A stretch of DNA of 6,105 nucleotides from Chloracidobacterium sp. UBA7659 (GCA_002483395.1 DLHV01000057.1:511-6615); one strand, 5' to 3'. Positions 1 through 5,412 are shown, counted from the first letter of the stretch. Made by a program: numbers and translations. The notes: generated from the letters alone by a model not told the origin.

Positions 1-2
1 AG

Positions 3-119
3 ACCGAGCTTCTTAACACGGCGCTTGAGAATCACAATCAAAATAGAACTCGCGCGGCGAGAGACCTTGGCATCAGTCGTTCGGGCCTTCTCAAAAAACT
101 AAAGCGACTCGGACATTGA
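3..119 (+). CDS. Sigma-54-dependent (NtrC-type) response regulator or enhancer-binding protein, C-terminal fragment
   Basis: Only the last 38 codons and the TGA lie in the window; the gene begins to the left. The reading frame ends with a Fis-type helix-turn-helix: an L-N-T-A-L-E-N helix, then the signature TRAARDLGISRSGLLKKLKR, then L-G-H and stop. This is the classic DNA-binding C-terminus of NtrC-family activators, which bind upstream enhancer sites and use an AAA+ domain to open sigma-54 promoters. The AAA+ core and any receiver or sensor domain are outside the window, so the signal it responds to cannot be stated. It converges on the fic gene across a 180-base gap. A stand-alone Fis-like protein is possible, but the spacing and the ending at R-L-G-H fit the NtrC group better. 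Confidence 0.85.
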   Translation, partial: TELLNTALENHNQNRTRAARDLGISRSGLLKKLKRLGH

Positions 120-299
120 CCTCTGATGGTTTATTTCTGATTCAGTTGGTGCATTAATAAACCAGCCTGGTTCAAAAATGAACCGGAAGCTTCTCTTCGA
201 AGGATCCTCGTTGGATACAAACTGACATTTGACGCCCCGCGGGGCCGGTTGTTTTATTCTGTCAGCGCCTTTAGGTTGTCTCACGCTGGGTCGGGTGTG
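120..299. other. Convergent intergenic region between the NtrC-type gene and fic
   Basis: There is no gene I can support here. The stretch holds two overlapping hairpins that cannot form together: AACCAG-C-CTGGTT at 160-172, and CTGGTTC-N6-GAACCGG with one T.G pair at 167-186. Further right is a GC palindrome at 234-245. Since both flanking genes point into this gap, these structures are the best candidates for stopping transcription from either side. None has the textbook GC stem followed directly by a T run. Confidence 0.4.
234..256 (+). terminator. Possible terminator: 12-bp GC palindrome followed by a T-rich stretch
   Basis: The self-complementary sequence GCCCCGCGGGGC (234-245) can fold as a four-pair GCCC/GGGC stem with a CGCG loop. 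It is followed on the + strand by CGGTTGTTTTATT. The T run starts a few bases late and the loop is tight, so this is a weak intrinsic terminator at best. Its place between two converging genes is what makes it plausible. Alternatively it is a protein-binding palindrome. Confidence 0.3.
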
Positions 300-1718
300 T
301 TACTGCAACACCTTCCAGGCTTGAAACTCACTTGGCCGAACTCTAAATCGTGCAACGCTTCCATCATGCAGGCTAATGATCTCGGTCTCGATCAGATTGA
401 AAAGAGCAGGACGATCGGCTTCCGGAATATTATTCGTTTCGATCAAATCGTGGATCTTCTGCACTACCTGCGCGCCGGACACTTTTTCGACAATGATCGA
501 TCTTACAATGGCCTGAATGGATTCTCGATACCTAAGCTTCAGCAGATTCGGTTCTCCCATCGATTGCTGAATTGCGGTATACCGTTGCGACGAGCGATTG
601 TAAGCCCAGATGTAAAGGTCACGGATCAGACTGATGTCGTTTCTTTCGTAAATGCCGAGCAGGGCACTGACATACGCGGATTGATCGACTTCCGTAAATG
701 AAAGCGGCTTCAGATTGTCTTTTATCAGAGGAATGTTAGCTGCAAGCCTTGCGGTCCTTTTGTTCACGTCCTCAAACGCCTGTAAATAGGATAAATGGAC
801 GATCGAAAATAAAGACTGCTCGAGCGGGTCCGTGATTCCATTCACCTTCTCCACGAACAAATCAAAACACTCCCGAAGCAAGTGCGGGTTGTCAAGTGGA
901 TGGTATGTCGAGCCACCAATACCTACTGTTAGCATACGCAAACGGCCCGAGGCGGCCGGGTCGCCTAGAAGGTTCTCGGACAGGAGAGCGTGAATGCTGT
1001 AGATCTCATGGGAGGTGATCTGCTTTTCGTCAGCAGATTCAACTATGTATTCGATGGCCGCCTTATGATTCAGGATCATTTGTGCCTCGGACGCATCTTT
1101 GCCCGTTGCTGTCTCTCCCAACTCGATCAATCTCTTGGTTTCGAGCAGCGAATAGGTGTTTCCCTCAAGGCGGCTTGAGTTCCAGGACAGGTCGATCAAT
1201 AGCCGGTCCAATATGTTTCTGGCATAGGTACCCGCCGGGCGCTCTATTGATTCTACCCGTCCTATCGCTCGTAACTTTTCGCGCTGATCGGGAGACAAAT
1301 AAGAAGTTCGGTTCGGTTCGTAAGAGCGCAAAAATTCCTGATTGTATCCGATTGGCGGTCGCTCTGCGATATCTTGAGAAACATACTGCAGGAGCAGCTT
1401 AGACTCTGGGGAAAGCTCAATTCCCTTAAAAGGAACGCCCGCTTCGACAGGGGAATCGGTAAGCTCAATAGGTTTGGAGGATTTTCTTCTTTCAGGCTTT
1501 TGCTCGGCCAAGACATATGCACGAGCGGGGCCGCTGCCTTTCGAAATTATCAGCTTGCGGTCCTCCAATGAGCGCAAGGCCCGGCGAATCGCTCTGCGTT
1601 CTGTTTCCTCCACCTTAGATATGCCTTTCGCTCTTGCGATCGAGCGGACGCTGACTTTCGGTTCTTGGTTCAGCAGTCTCAAAATAAGATCTTCTATCTC
1701 GACTTTCTTGGTCGGCAC
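300..1718 (-). CDS. Fic-domain protein with N-terminal winged helix and a His-to-Gln FIC motif
   Basis: This 472-residue protein starts at a GTG (1716-1718). AAAAGGAG lies five bases upstream, which favours this start over the longer frame from GTG 1772. Residues about 5-70 form a winged helix-turn-helix (two to three helices, then a basic wing K-G-S-G-P-A-R). A charged linker follows, then the Fic domain at about 165-375. An inhibitory-helix motif SSRLEGN (S181, E185, G186) matches the (S/T)xxxE(G/N) rule of self-inhibited class II Fic proteins. A flap-like STYHPL lies near 270-275. The core motif reads QAFEDVNKRTAR at 313-324. The usual HPFxDGNGRxxR has therefore become Q-A-F-E-D-V-N-K-R-T-A-R: the catalytic His is Gln and one glycine is Lys, while F315, D317, N319, R321 and R324 remain. 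Fic enzymes normally transfer AMP from ATP to a target hydroxyl, with His as the general base. This protein may lack that activity or do something else. The C-terminal 80 residues are helical. The winged helix suggests a DNA-binding, perhaps autoregulatory, role. Cytoplasmic; no signal peptide or membrane segment is seen. Confidence 0.88.
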   Translation of the reverse strand: MPTKKVEIEDLILRLLNQEPKVSVRSIARAKGISKVEETERRAIRRALRSLEDRKLIISKGSGPARAYVLAEQKPERRKSSKPIELTDSPVEAGVPFKGIELSPESKLLLQYVSQDIAERPPIGYNQEFLRSYEPNRTSYLSPDQREKLRAIGRVESIERPAGTYARNILDRLLIDLSWNSSRLEGNTYSLLETKRLIELGETATGKDASEAQMILNHKAAIEYIVESADEKQITSHEIYSIHALLSENLLGDPAASGRLRMLTVGIGGSTYHPLDNPHLLRECFDLFVEKVNGITDPLEQSLFSIVHLSYLQAFEDVNKRTARLAANIPLIKDNLKPLSFTEVDQSAYVSALLGIYERNDISLIRDLYIWAYNRSSQRYTAIQQSMGEPNLLKLRYRESIQAIVRSIIVEKVSGAQVVQKIHDLIETNNIPEADRPALFNLIETEIISLHDGSVARFRVRPSEFQAWKVLQ

Positions 1719-1723
1719 AAATA

Positions 1724-1731
1724 CTCCTTTT
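1724..1731 (-). promoter_or_regulatory. Ribosome binding site that decides the fic start
   Basis: On the - strand the sequence reads AAAAGGAG-tattt-GTG, an optimal Shine-Dalgarno at five bases from GTG 1716-1718. The longer frame starting at GTG 1772 has no such site, and it would begin upstream of the predicted transcript start. The shorter protein is therefore preferred. Confidence 0.7.
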
Positions 1732-1732
1732 C

Positions 1733-1755
1733 GATAAATAGAACCACTATTTATC
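1733..1755. promoter_or_regulatory. Perfect 9-bp AT-rich inverted repeat in the fic leader (operator or mRNA hairpin)
   Basis: GATAAATAG (1733-1741) and CTATTTATC (1747-1755) are exact reverse complements separated by five bases. The repeat lies just upstream of the fic Shine-Dalgarno and just downstream of the likely -10 box, spanning about +2 to +24 of the predicted transcript. That is a typical place for a repressor operator, and the winged helix of the Fic protein is an obvious candidate ligand. As RNA it would form a 9-bp hairpin beside the ribosome site, so a leader-RNA role is also possible. Confidence 0.55.
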
Positions 1756-1763
1756 TTTAGACC

Positions 1764-1791
1764 ATTATGCACAGAATGCGCAAAAAAACAA
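1764..1791 (-). promoter_or_regulatory. Candidate promoter for fic
   Basis: Read on the - strand, TTGTTT (1786-1791) and CATAAT (1764-1769) are separated by 16 bases. The -10 matches TATAAT at five of six positions; the -35 matches TTGACA at only three. The predicted start near 1757 would give a leader of about 39 bases before GTG 1718. The -35 box is only three bases from the first 25-bp palindrome, so a protein bound there could touch RNA polymerase. Confidence 0.4.
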
Positions 1792-1794
1792 CGC

Positions 1795-1882
1795 TAATGG
1801 GACAGAAACCGTCCCATTAAGGCGGTTATAGGGACAGAAAGTGCCTCATTATGAAGCTAATGGGACAACATATGTCCCACTA
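1795..1882. repeat. Three phased 25-bp palindromes with TAATGGGAC and GTCCCATTA arms (operator array)
   Basis: Copy 1 (1795-1819) is a perfect 9-bp inverted repeat, TAATGGGAC-N7-GTCCCATTA. Copy 2 (1827-1851) matches it at 19 of 25 positions: its left arm keeps GGGAC, the centre AGAAA is kept, and its right arm ends in CATTA. Copy 3 (1858-1882) also matches at 19 of 25, with TAATGGGACA on the left and GTCCCA plus C-T-A on the right. Starts are 32 and 31 bases apart, which is three turns of B-DNA, so all three face the same side. This is what cooperative binding by a dimeric regulator would need. The array lies directly upstream of the likely fic promoter, and the + strand operon lies on its other side. 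GGGACA/TGTCCC palindromes also occur, as I recall, as REP-type repeats near IS200-like transposases. No such transposase is in this window. Confidence 0.7.
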
Positions 1883-1966
1883 ATGGATCTTAGTCTTGGC
1901 GATATCTAGGGATCAGAATAATTGCCCCAACCCATCCTCAATTAAACAAAAAGTTAAGTTACCGCT

Positions 1967-1990
1967 CTGCAAGCCGAAACGGCTTCGCAG
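1967..1990. other. Stem-loop with an AAA loop
   Basis: CTGC-AAGCCG-AAA-CGGCTT-c-GCAG folds into a ten-pair stem with one bulged base (1986) and a three-base loop. No T run follows on either strand, so it is unlikely to be an intrinsic terminator. It could be an RNA leader structure, if transcription of the cluster starts to its left, or a DNA-level protein site. Confidence 0.4.
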
Positions 1991-2003
1991 TCGCCTCTAA
2001 TAC

Positions 2004-2018
2004 AAGACCAGTGGTCTT
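2004..2018. promoter_or_regulatory. Perfect 15-bp palindrome, operator-like
   Basis: AAGACCA-G-TGGTCTT is a perfect inverted repeat around a single central base. It differs in sequence from the TAATGGGAC array, so it would be read by another regulator. It lies about 150 bases upstream of the DUF2493 start and just upstream of the weak promoter-like pair. No regulator gene for it is recognised in the window. Confidence 0.35.
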
Positions 2019-2039
2019 CATGGACTTCCCTGGCTGTTA

Positions 2040-2066
2040 TTGACCAATCCGGTCGCGGGATAGAAA
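2040..2066 (+). promoter_or_regulatory. Weak promoter candidate for the + strand cluster
   Basis: TTGACC (2040-2045, five of six) and TAGAAA (2061-2066, four of six) are separated by 15 bases, which is shorter than the preferred 17. The position, about 100 bases before the DUF2493 start, is reasonable. The call rests on motif similarity alone. Confidence 0.22.
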
Positions 2067-2167
2067 CAAAAGCTGTTGGCATCAATGGGACACGCATTCG
2101 CCCTTGCAGTTCGAGAGATGACGCGTGCATGTCGCATTCCTTTTTTGATTCCGTTTAGGAGGACGTT

Positions 2168-2542
2168 ATGAAAGTTTTGATCTGCGGCAGCAGGGGCATC
2201 AACGATCGCGCTGTTGTTGCTCACGCGGTGGCTGCAAGCGGGATGGCTCCAACTCACATAGTTTCGGGAGGAGCACGCGGGATTGACACACTGGCACGGC
2301 TCTACGCTCAGACAAATGATATTGAGTTCACTGAATACGTTGCGGACTGGGATAAGCATGGAAGGCGGGCGGGTTTTCTTCGCAACGTCACGATGGTGGT
2401 TGCAGTCGAAGCGGTTATCGCGGTCTGGGACGGAAAGAGCCGAGGCACAAAGCACTCGATCGACTACGCGACTTCACAGGGGAAACAAGTCTTTGTATTA
2501 AGACCGAATAAACAGAGCGGCTGGCAGGAAACCGCCCGATGA
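2168..2542 (+). CDS. YspA/cpYpsA-type SLOG-family protein (DUF2493)
   Basis: This is a 124-residue Rossmann-like protein with the full set of family motifs. An N-terminal strand runs into CGSRG (6-10). The glycine loop SGGARGID (33-40) follows, then WDKHGRRAGFLRN (61-73) and AVWDGKSRGT (85-94), with a final strand QVFVLRP. SLOG proteins include DprA and LOG and are thought to bind nucleotides or nucleotide-derived ligands. The YspA-like branch is small, common on phages, plasmids and conflict loci, and has no settled biochemical role. The length is normal and complete. The start is supported by AGGAGG five bases upstream. It is the first gene of the + strand cluster, 92 bases before the first ssb gene. 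Cytoplasmic; no membrane or signal segment. The family call is firm but the function is open. Confidence 0.85.
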   Translation: MKVLICGSRGINDRAVVAHAVAASGMAPTHIVSGGARGIDTLARLYAQTNDIEFTEYVADWDKHGRRAGFLRNVTMVVAVEAVIAVWDGKSRGTKHSIDYATSQGKQVFVLRPNKQSGWQETAR

Positions 2543-2558
2543 TCTCCACTAGGTCGGA

Positions 2559-2594
2559 TCACCGGGGTGAAGGGGTGGATAAGCCCCGGCCCCG
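2559..2594 (+). other. GC-rich hairpin in the leader of the first ssb
   Basis: CCGGGG (2562-2567) pairs with CCCCGG (2584-2589). Alternatively TCACC (2559-2563) pairs with GGTGA (2566-2570). These are mutually exclusive folds between the DUF2493 stop and the ssb ribosome site. There is no T run, so a simple terminator is unlikely. It could limit read-through or regulate the leader. Confidence 0.35.
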
Positions 2595-2634
2595 TTCGGA
2601 GCTTAAGAATTCTATTTGAAAGGAGAACAAAACA

Positions 2635-3045
2635 ATGTCAGCAAATATTTCGATCATAGGAAATCTCGGAAAGGCACCGGAAACGAAGATCAGCGATAAC
2701 GGAACGCTGATGGCAAGTTTTTCGATAGCCTCGAATACGTTCAGGAACACGTCGGAAGGCAAGGAGCAGAAAACGGACTGGTTCCGCGTTATCGCTTTTG
2801 GAAAGCAGGCGGAGACGCTTGCCCGTTACGTCAAAAAGGGTACGGGCCTGGCCGTTCAGGGCCGGCTCTCGTTTAATCCCTGGCTTGACCGTAACGGTGA
2901 ACCGCAGGCCGGGGCAGATATCATCCTGCAGGAGTTTCAGTTCCTCCCTGGCGGACGACGCGAAGACCGCGGCGATACCGGAGCGGCGTCTGAATATGTA
3001 CCCGAGGGAGTGCAGGAGATCGCACAGCAGGCAGCGGCTTATTGA
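2635..3045 (+). CDS. ssb: Single-stranded DNA-binding protein (SSB), first copy, without acidic tip
   Basis: This 136-residue protein covers one OB fold at about 3-104. It starts with the strand ISIIGNLGKAPE and has A-S-F-S-I-A-S-N, an aromatic D-W-F-R-V-I-A-F-G (48-56), V-K-K-G-T, and V-Q-G-R-L-S-F-N-P-W (74-83). These are the standard SSB strands and the stacking residues W49, F80 and W83. SSBs coat ssDNA as tetramers during replication, repair, recombination and plasmid transfer. The C-terminus is short and ends Q-Q-A-A-A-Y, with no DDDIPF-like acidic tip. The contacts that recruit host repair proteins therefore appear to be missing, which is typical of specialised or element-borne SSBs. 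The start is set by AAAGGAG nine bases upstream. It is about 60 % identical to the second SSB at 5499-5966. It is unlikely to be the housekeeping SSB, because it is not next to rpsF/rpsR. Confidence 0.9.
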   Translation: MSANISIIGNLGKAPETKISDNGTLMASFSIASNTFRNTSEGKEQKTDWFRVIAFGKQAETLARYVKKGTGLAVQGRLSFNPWLDRNGEPQAGADIILQEFQFLPGGRREDRGDTGAASEYVPEGVQEIAQQAAAY

Positions 3046-3055
3046 TCCCTCTCTT

Positions 3056-3079
3056 AAAAAAAGCCCTTCACCAACGGGC
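3056..3079 (-). terminator. Terminator-like element readable on the - strand
   Basis: On the - strand a GCCC/GGGC stem (3076-3079 with 3063-3066, nine-base loop) is followed by seven T residues (3056-3062). This resembles a small intrinsic terminator, but no - strand gene lies to its right. It would act only on an antisense transcript, or it may be chance. Confidence 0.2.
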
Positions 3080-3126
3080 CGTCGCACCAACGCGATAGGA
3101 TGATCTCATCCCGCGTCGTGCGGCGG
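3079..3126 (+). other. Long structured leader hairpin before the macro-like gene
   Basis: Three stacked helices form one rod. CCGTCGCAC (3079-3087) pairs with GTGCGGCGG (3118-3126) through nine pairs, one of them T.G. CGCG (3091-3094) pairs with CGCG (3112-3115). GGATG (3098-3102) pairs with CATCC (3107-3111) around the loop ATCT. Small internal loops (CAA/TC and ATA) separate them. That gives 18 pairs within 48 bases, mostly GC, ending 22 bases before the ATG. No T tract follows, so it is not a standard terminator. It may be an RNA control element, a transcript-end stabiliser for the first ssb, or a DNA hairpin. Confidence 0.6.
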
Positions 3127-3148
3127 TCCGTCCTCTCAAGAAGGAAAT

Positions 3149-3544
3149 ATGAGATACAAGGTCGAGCGAATACGATTCATCACCCCTCAATTTGTCCGTG
3201 CGCACCCGGACAAGATATTTCTTTTCGGCGACAACCTTGAGCGAAAGGGATACGGGGGGCAGGCGGCAGCTATGCGTGACGAGCCGAATGCGATCGGGAT
3301 CCCGACGAAAAAGAGTCCGAGCTATGCGGACGGGGCCTTCTTTACCGACGAGGAGTTCGAGCATAACAAGGCCGCGATCGATCTTGCATTTTCCGAACTT
3401 GATAAATCGGCTGCGGATCCATCTCAAGTGATCATCATTCCTGCCAACGGACTCGGCACCGGCCGCGCCCAGCTGGATAAACGGGCGCCGCGAACGTTCG
3501 CCTATCTTCAAAGCCTTCTTGCAGAACTTTGCGATCCCTTCTAG
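3149..3544 (+). CDS. Small macro-like protein of the FGDN/GYGGQAAAMR family (probably DUF7831)
   Basis: This 131-residue cytoplasmic protein contains strand-loop motifs typical of a phage- and plasmid-associated family: I-F-L-F-G-D-N-L (23-30), GYGGQAAAMR (34-43), EPNAIGIPTKKSP (45-57) and IIIPANGLGTGRAQL (95-109), followed by K-R-A-P-R-T-F-A-Y-L. The last glycine-rich strand-loop resembles the phosphate-binding loop of macro domains, which hold ADP-ribose or similar ligands. The link to a macro-like fold is my inference from this pattern, and the DUF number is from memory. Function is unknown. The length appears complete. AAGGA stands three bases before the ATG, in a leader that carries a long hairpin. 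It lies 103 bases after the first ssb and 154 bases before the unknown 557-residue gene, all on the same strand. Confidence 0.7.
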   Translation: MRYKVERIRFITPQFVRAHPDKIFLFGDNLERKGYGGQAAAMRDEPNAIGIPTKKSPSYADGAFFTDEEFEHNKAAIDLAFSELDKSAADPSQVIIIPANGLGTGRAQLDKRAPRTFAYLQSLLAELCDPF

Positions 3545-3698
3545 TCGAGAGCCTTCCTTCCGATCCCACTTGTCCCATCCGTAAGTTGAGAGGGATTTTC
3601 AAGCCTGAAACGAGTGATTTCTTAACCTGGGCACAGGAAGCGCTGCCCATAATCACGCGTTTCTCCGGTTTTCACAAGCCGGTAAAAAGAGAGGACAA
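3545..3698 (+). other. 154-base gap with two hairpins
   Basis: TGGGCA (3628-3633) pairs with TGCCCA (3644-3649). CCGGTTT (3665-3671) pairs with AAGCCGG (3676-3682, one T.G) around TCAC. The second hairpin ends nine bases before the ribosome site GAGG of the next gene. A lone TGTCCCAT at 3571-3578 matches one arm of the palindromes near 1800. A short frame crossing the gap into the next gene shows no recognisable features. Confidence 0.35.
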
Positions 3699-5372
3699 AT
3701 GGCTGTACAACTTAATATCGAACAACTTAGAAACTTTGCGCCGAAAAGTCCCATACTGGCGTTCTCACCCATAGACACAGGTTCTCCAAGGCAGGACTGG
3801 TGTGCGCATCTCGGACGAAATCCGCTTCGGAGACGGGAGCTTGAGGAGTTCGCAATCCTAGGCGATGTTGTTGTTCGGATCGCGGATGAACTGGAACCTG
3901 AGCCTCTTGATCGGGTAAAGATCATGTCGCTCGAATACGCGATTGGGGTACTGGGCAATGAGGATGACGCACGGGAGTTTGTCCGCTGCGTAAGAGCGAT
4001 CGCGAGTCCCGACGCCGGGCAGTTCGAGTTCGGGCAGTTAGCCGCATATTACTATGGCGAGATCCGGCGGCGAGGAACGGCCGAAGTTCTCAAGGAGATG
4101 GGTCTTCTAGGCATGCAGATGACGGCTGTTACAAGTACGATCGCAGACCGTGAGATCCGCGCGGAAGAGGCTCATTCGGTCGAGCAGAAACTAACCGTTG
4201 CCGACCAGCGAAGGGTCCGGGAGGCTGTAAAAAATCGCCAGCCCCTTCCGCCGCGGACACCGAACTTTGACGATGAGTTGAAGCATGTAATACAGAGAGT
4301 CGGACGGCAGAAGATCAGTCGAATGATGTACGATGACTTTGCCGCTTTCTATCTCGCGGACGGTGACAAGTCGATCGAGGATCTGGATCGCGACTTCCTG
4401 ACTTTCGAGAATCTCGAACAATACGATGAGAACGGCATCGTCGGGCTAACGATGAATGGCGGACAACATTCCGTCGTTGTTTTTGATTTCGATTGCGAGC
4501 TAGATGCTTCGTGTCTCCCGCTTGAGGCAAGGAGTATGGCTTCGGAACTTGGTCGTCTCTTTGTCGGTCATTCGCTCGGGGCTGCGGCCGTCAAAAACGG
4601 TCGCGATCTGATCGTCGCGGCAGATGCGGAGCGGAATGAATGGGCTGCATTCTCAACCGGAAAAGTGGGATTTACACAGCCCATAACTCGCATGGAAGAG
4701 CGTTCGGCTCGCCCCTTTTCGGACTACGAGTTCGAAGAATGGCTTTCGGCCAGACTGGACCAGCTTTATGGAAGGCTCGTGACCCGCTCGGTTCGCCGCA
4801 TCCGTTCTTACGGGCAGGGGCGAACATTCGAATACATGGCCGCGCAGGAAGTAAATCCCGATCACGAAGAGATGCAGTACGTCGCGTCGGTCTGCCGGAT
4901 CATGTGGAGCCGTCAGTACGAGGATTTTCATTTAAGAAGCCTGCGGCGTCAGGCCTATCAGGAGCTTTATGTCTCTCTTCGCGATACAGTTGATTCGGCC
5001 GATGTTGCGGATCTTAAGAAGCAGGCATATGCGGCATACAAGGAGCATCAAGAACTTTCCTTAAAAGAGTTCACGGCGCTCAATACGGTCGCGAAATCCC
5101 AGGAGGTCCGGTTACGTGACCGACTCTCTCCCCTGACCCGAAAATGGCTCCGGACAATACAAACCTCTTCCTCCGGACGGCTGCGATTTCTGAAGTTCTC
5201 GCTTTATAACGACGCTGAAGCAAAAGCGATGAAGCGGCAGGAGAAACAGCGGCTTTGGGATGCAGTTCGAAGCCGTGAAGCGGAACTGAAAGTCGAAGCC
5301 AGAGCGTTAACCGAGCGTATGCAGCAGAACGCTGTGGAACGAAGACATGTTCGGGTTATCCACGCAGCTTAA
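3699..5372 (+). CDS. Uncharacterised 557-residue protein
   Basis: I do not recognise this family. The protein is soluble-looking and rich in Arg, Glu and Ala, without signal peptide or membrane segment. Residues 42-150 are mainly helical. Residues 150-235 are charged, with a proline hinge QPLPPRTP (181-188). Residues 244-330 look alpha/beta, with a hydrophobic strand and acidic run H-S-V-V-V-F-D-F-D-C-E-L-D (257-269), then a helix and the strand D-L-I-V-A-A-D-A. The C-terminal half (340-557) is helical and strongly basic-acidic, and about 503-550 could form a coiled coil. No Walker, HNH, PD-(D/E)XK, HTH or zinc motif is evident. The ATG has GAGG four bases upstream, slightly close. It lies between the macro-like gene and the second ssb on the same strand, which suggests a partner in ssDNA or element biology. 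It could be a replication, transfer or defence component. Confidence applies to it being a real gene. Confidence 0.85.
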   Translation: MAVQLNIEQLRNFAPKSPILAFSPIDTGSPRQDWCAHLGRNPLRRRELEEFAILGDVVVRIADELEPEPLDRVKIMSLEYAIGVLGNEDDAREFVRCVRAIASPDAGQFEFGQLAAYYYGEIRRRGTAEVLKEMGLLGMQMTAVTSTIADREIRAEEAHSVEQKLTVADQRRVREAVKNRQPLPPRTPNFDDELKHVIQRVGRQKISRMMYDDFAAFYLADGDKSIEDLDRDFLTFENLEQYDENGIVGLTMNGGQHSVVVFDFDCELDASCLPLEARSMASELGRLFVGHSLGAAAVKNGRDLIVAADAERNEWAAFSTGKVGFTQPITRMEERSARPFSDYEFEEWLSARLDQLYGRLVTRSVRRIRSYGQGRTFEYMAAQEVNPDHEEMQYVASVCRIMWSRQYEDFHLRSLRRQAYQELYVSLRDTVDSADVADLKKQAYAAYKEHQELSLKEFTALNTVAKSQEVRLRDRLSPLTRKWLRTIQTSSSGRLRFLKFSLYNDAEAKAMKRQEKQRLWDAVRSREAELKVEARALTERMQQNAVERRHVRVIHAA

Positions 5373-5412
5373 AGGCAGATTAAGAACAAATTGAGCGGCA
5401 GCTAGGTTGTGT

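Larger units (their letters stand above)
1883..2167. other. Upstream region of the DUF2493 gene, no coding gene
   Basis: Only very short frames occur here. The visible contents are an AT-rich patch at 1940-1960, a stem-loop at 1967-1990, a perfect 15-bp palindrome at 2004-2018, a weak promoter-like pair at 2040-2066, a lone half-site of the 25-bp palindrome at 2084-2092, and a strong ribosome site at 2157-2162. It is long enough to carry several controls for the + strand cluster. Confidence 0.5.

Noticed and set aside
249..701. 150-residue frame on the + strand
   Set aside because: It lies antisense to the C-terminal part of the fic gene, has no recognisable motif, and is explained as a shadow of that gene.
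300..1718. Fic toxin with a partner antitoxin (FicT/FicA or Doc/Phd type)
   Set aside because: No small antitoxin gene flanks it. The inhibitory motif is inside the same protein, and the catalytic His is missing.
1795..1882. Small CRISPR array
   Set aside because: Three repeats at about 31-base steps exist, but the repeat is 25 bp and the spacers only 6-7 bases. The repeats are degenerate palindromes and no cas gene is present.
2018..2455. 145-residue frame on the - strand
   Set aside because: It overlaps the DUF2493 gene, whose motifs are complete. The reverse frame shows low-complexity, Cys/Ser/His-rich shadow sequence and no family signature.
3529..3774. 81-residue frame on the + strand across the gap after the macro-like gene
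   Set aside because: It overlaps both neighbours in another frame, has no convincing ribosome site and shows no motif.
4640..4993. 117-residue frame inside the 557-residue gene
   Set aside because: It is an Arg/Gly/Ser-rich shadow within a long open frame on the same strand.
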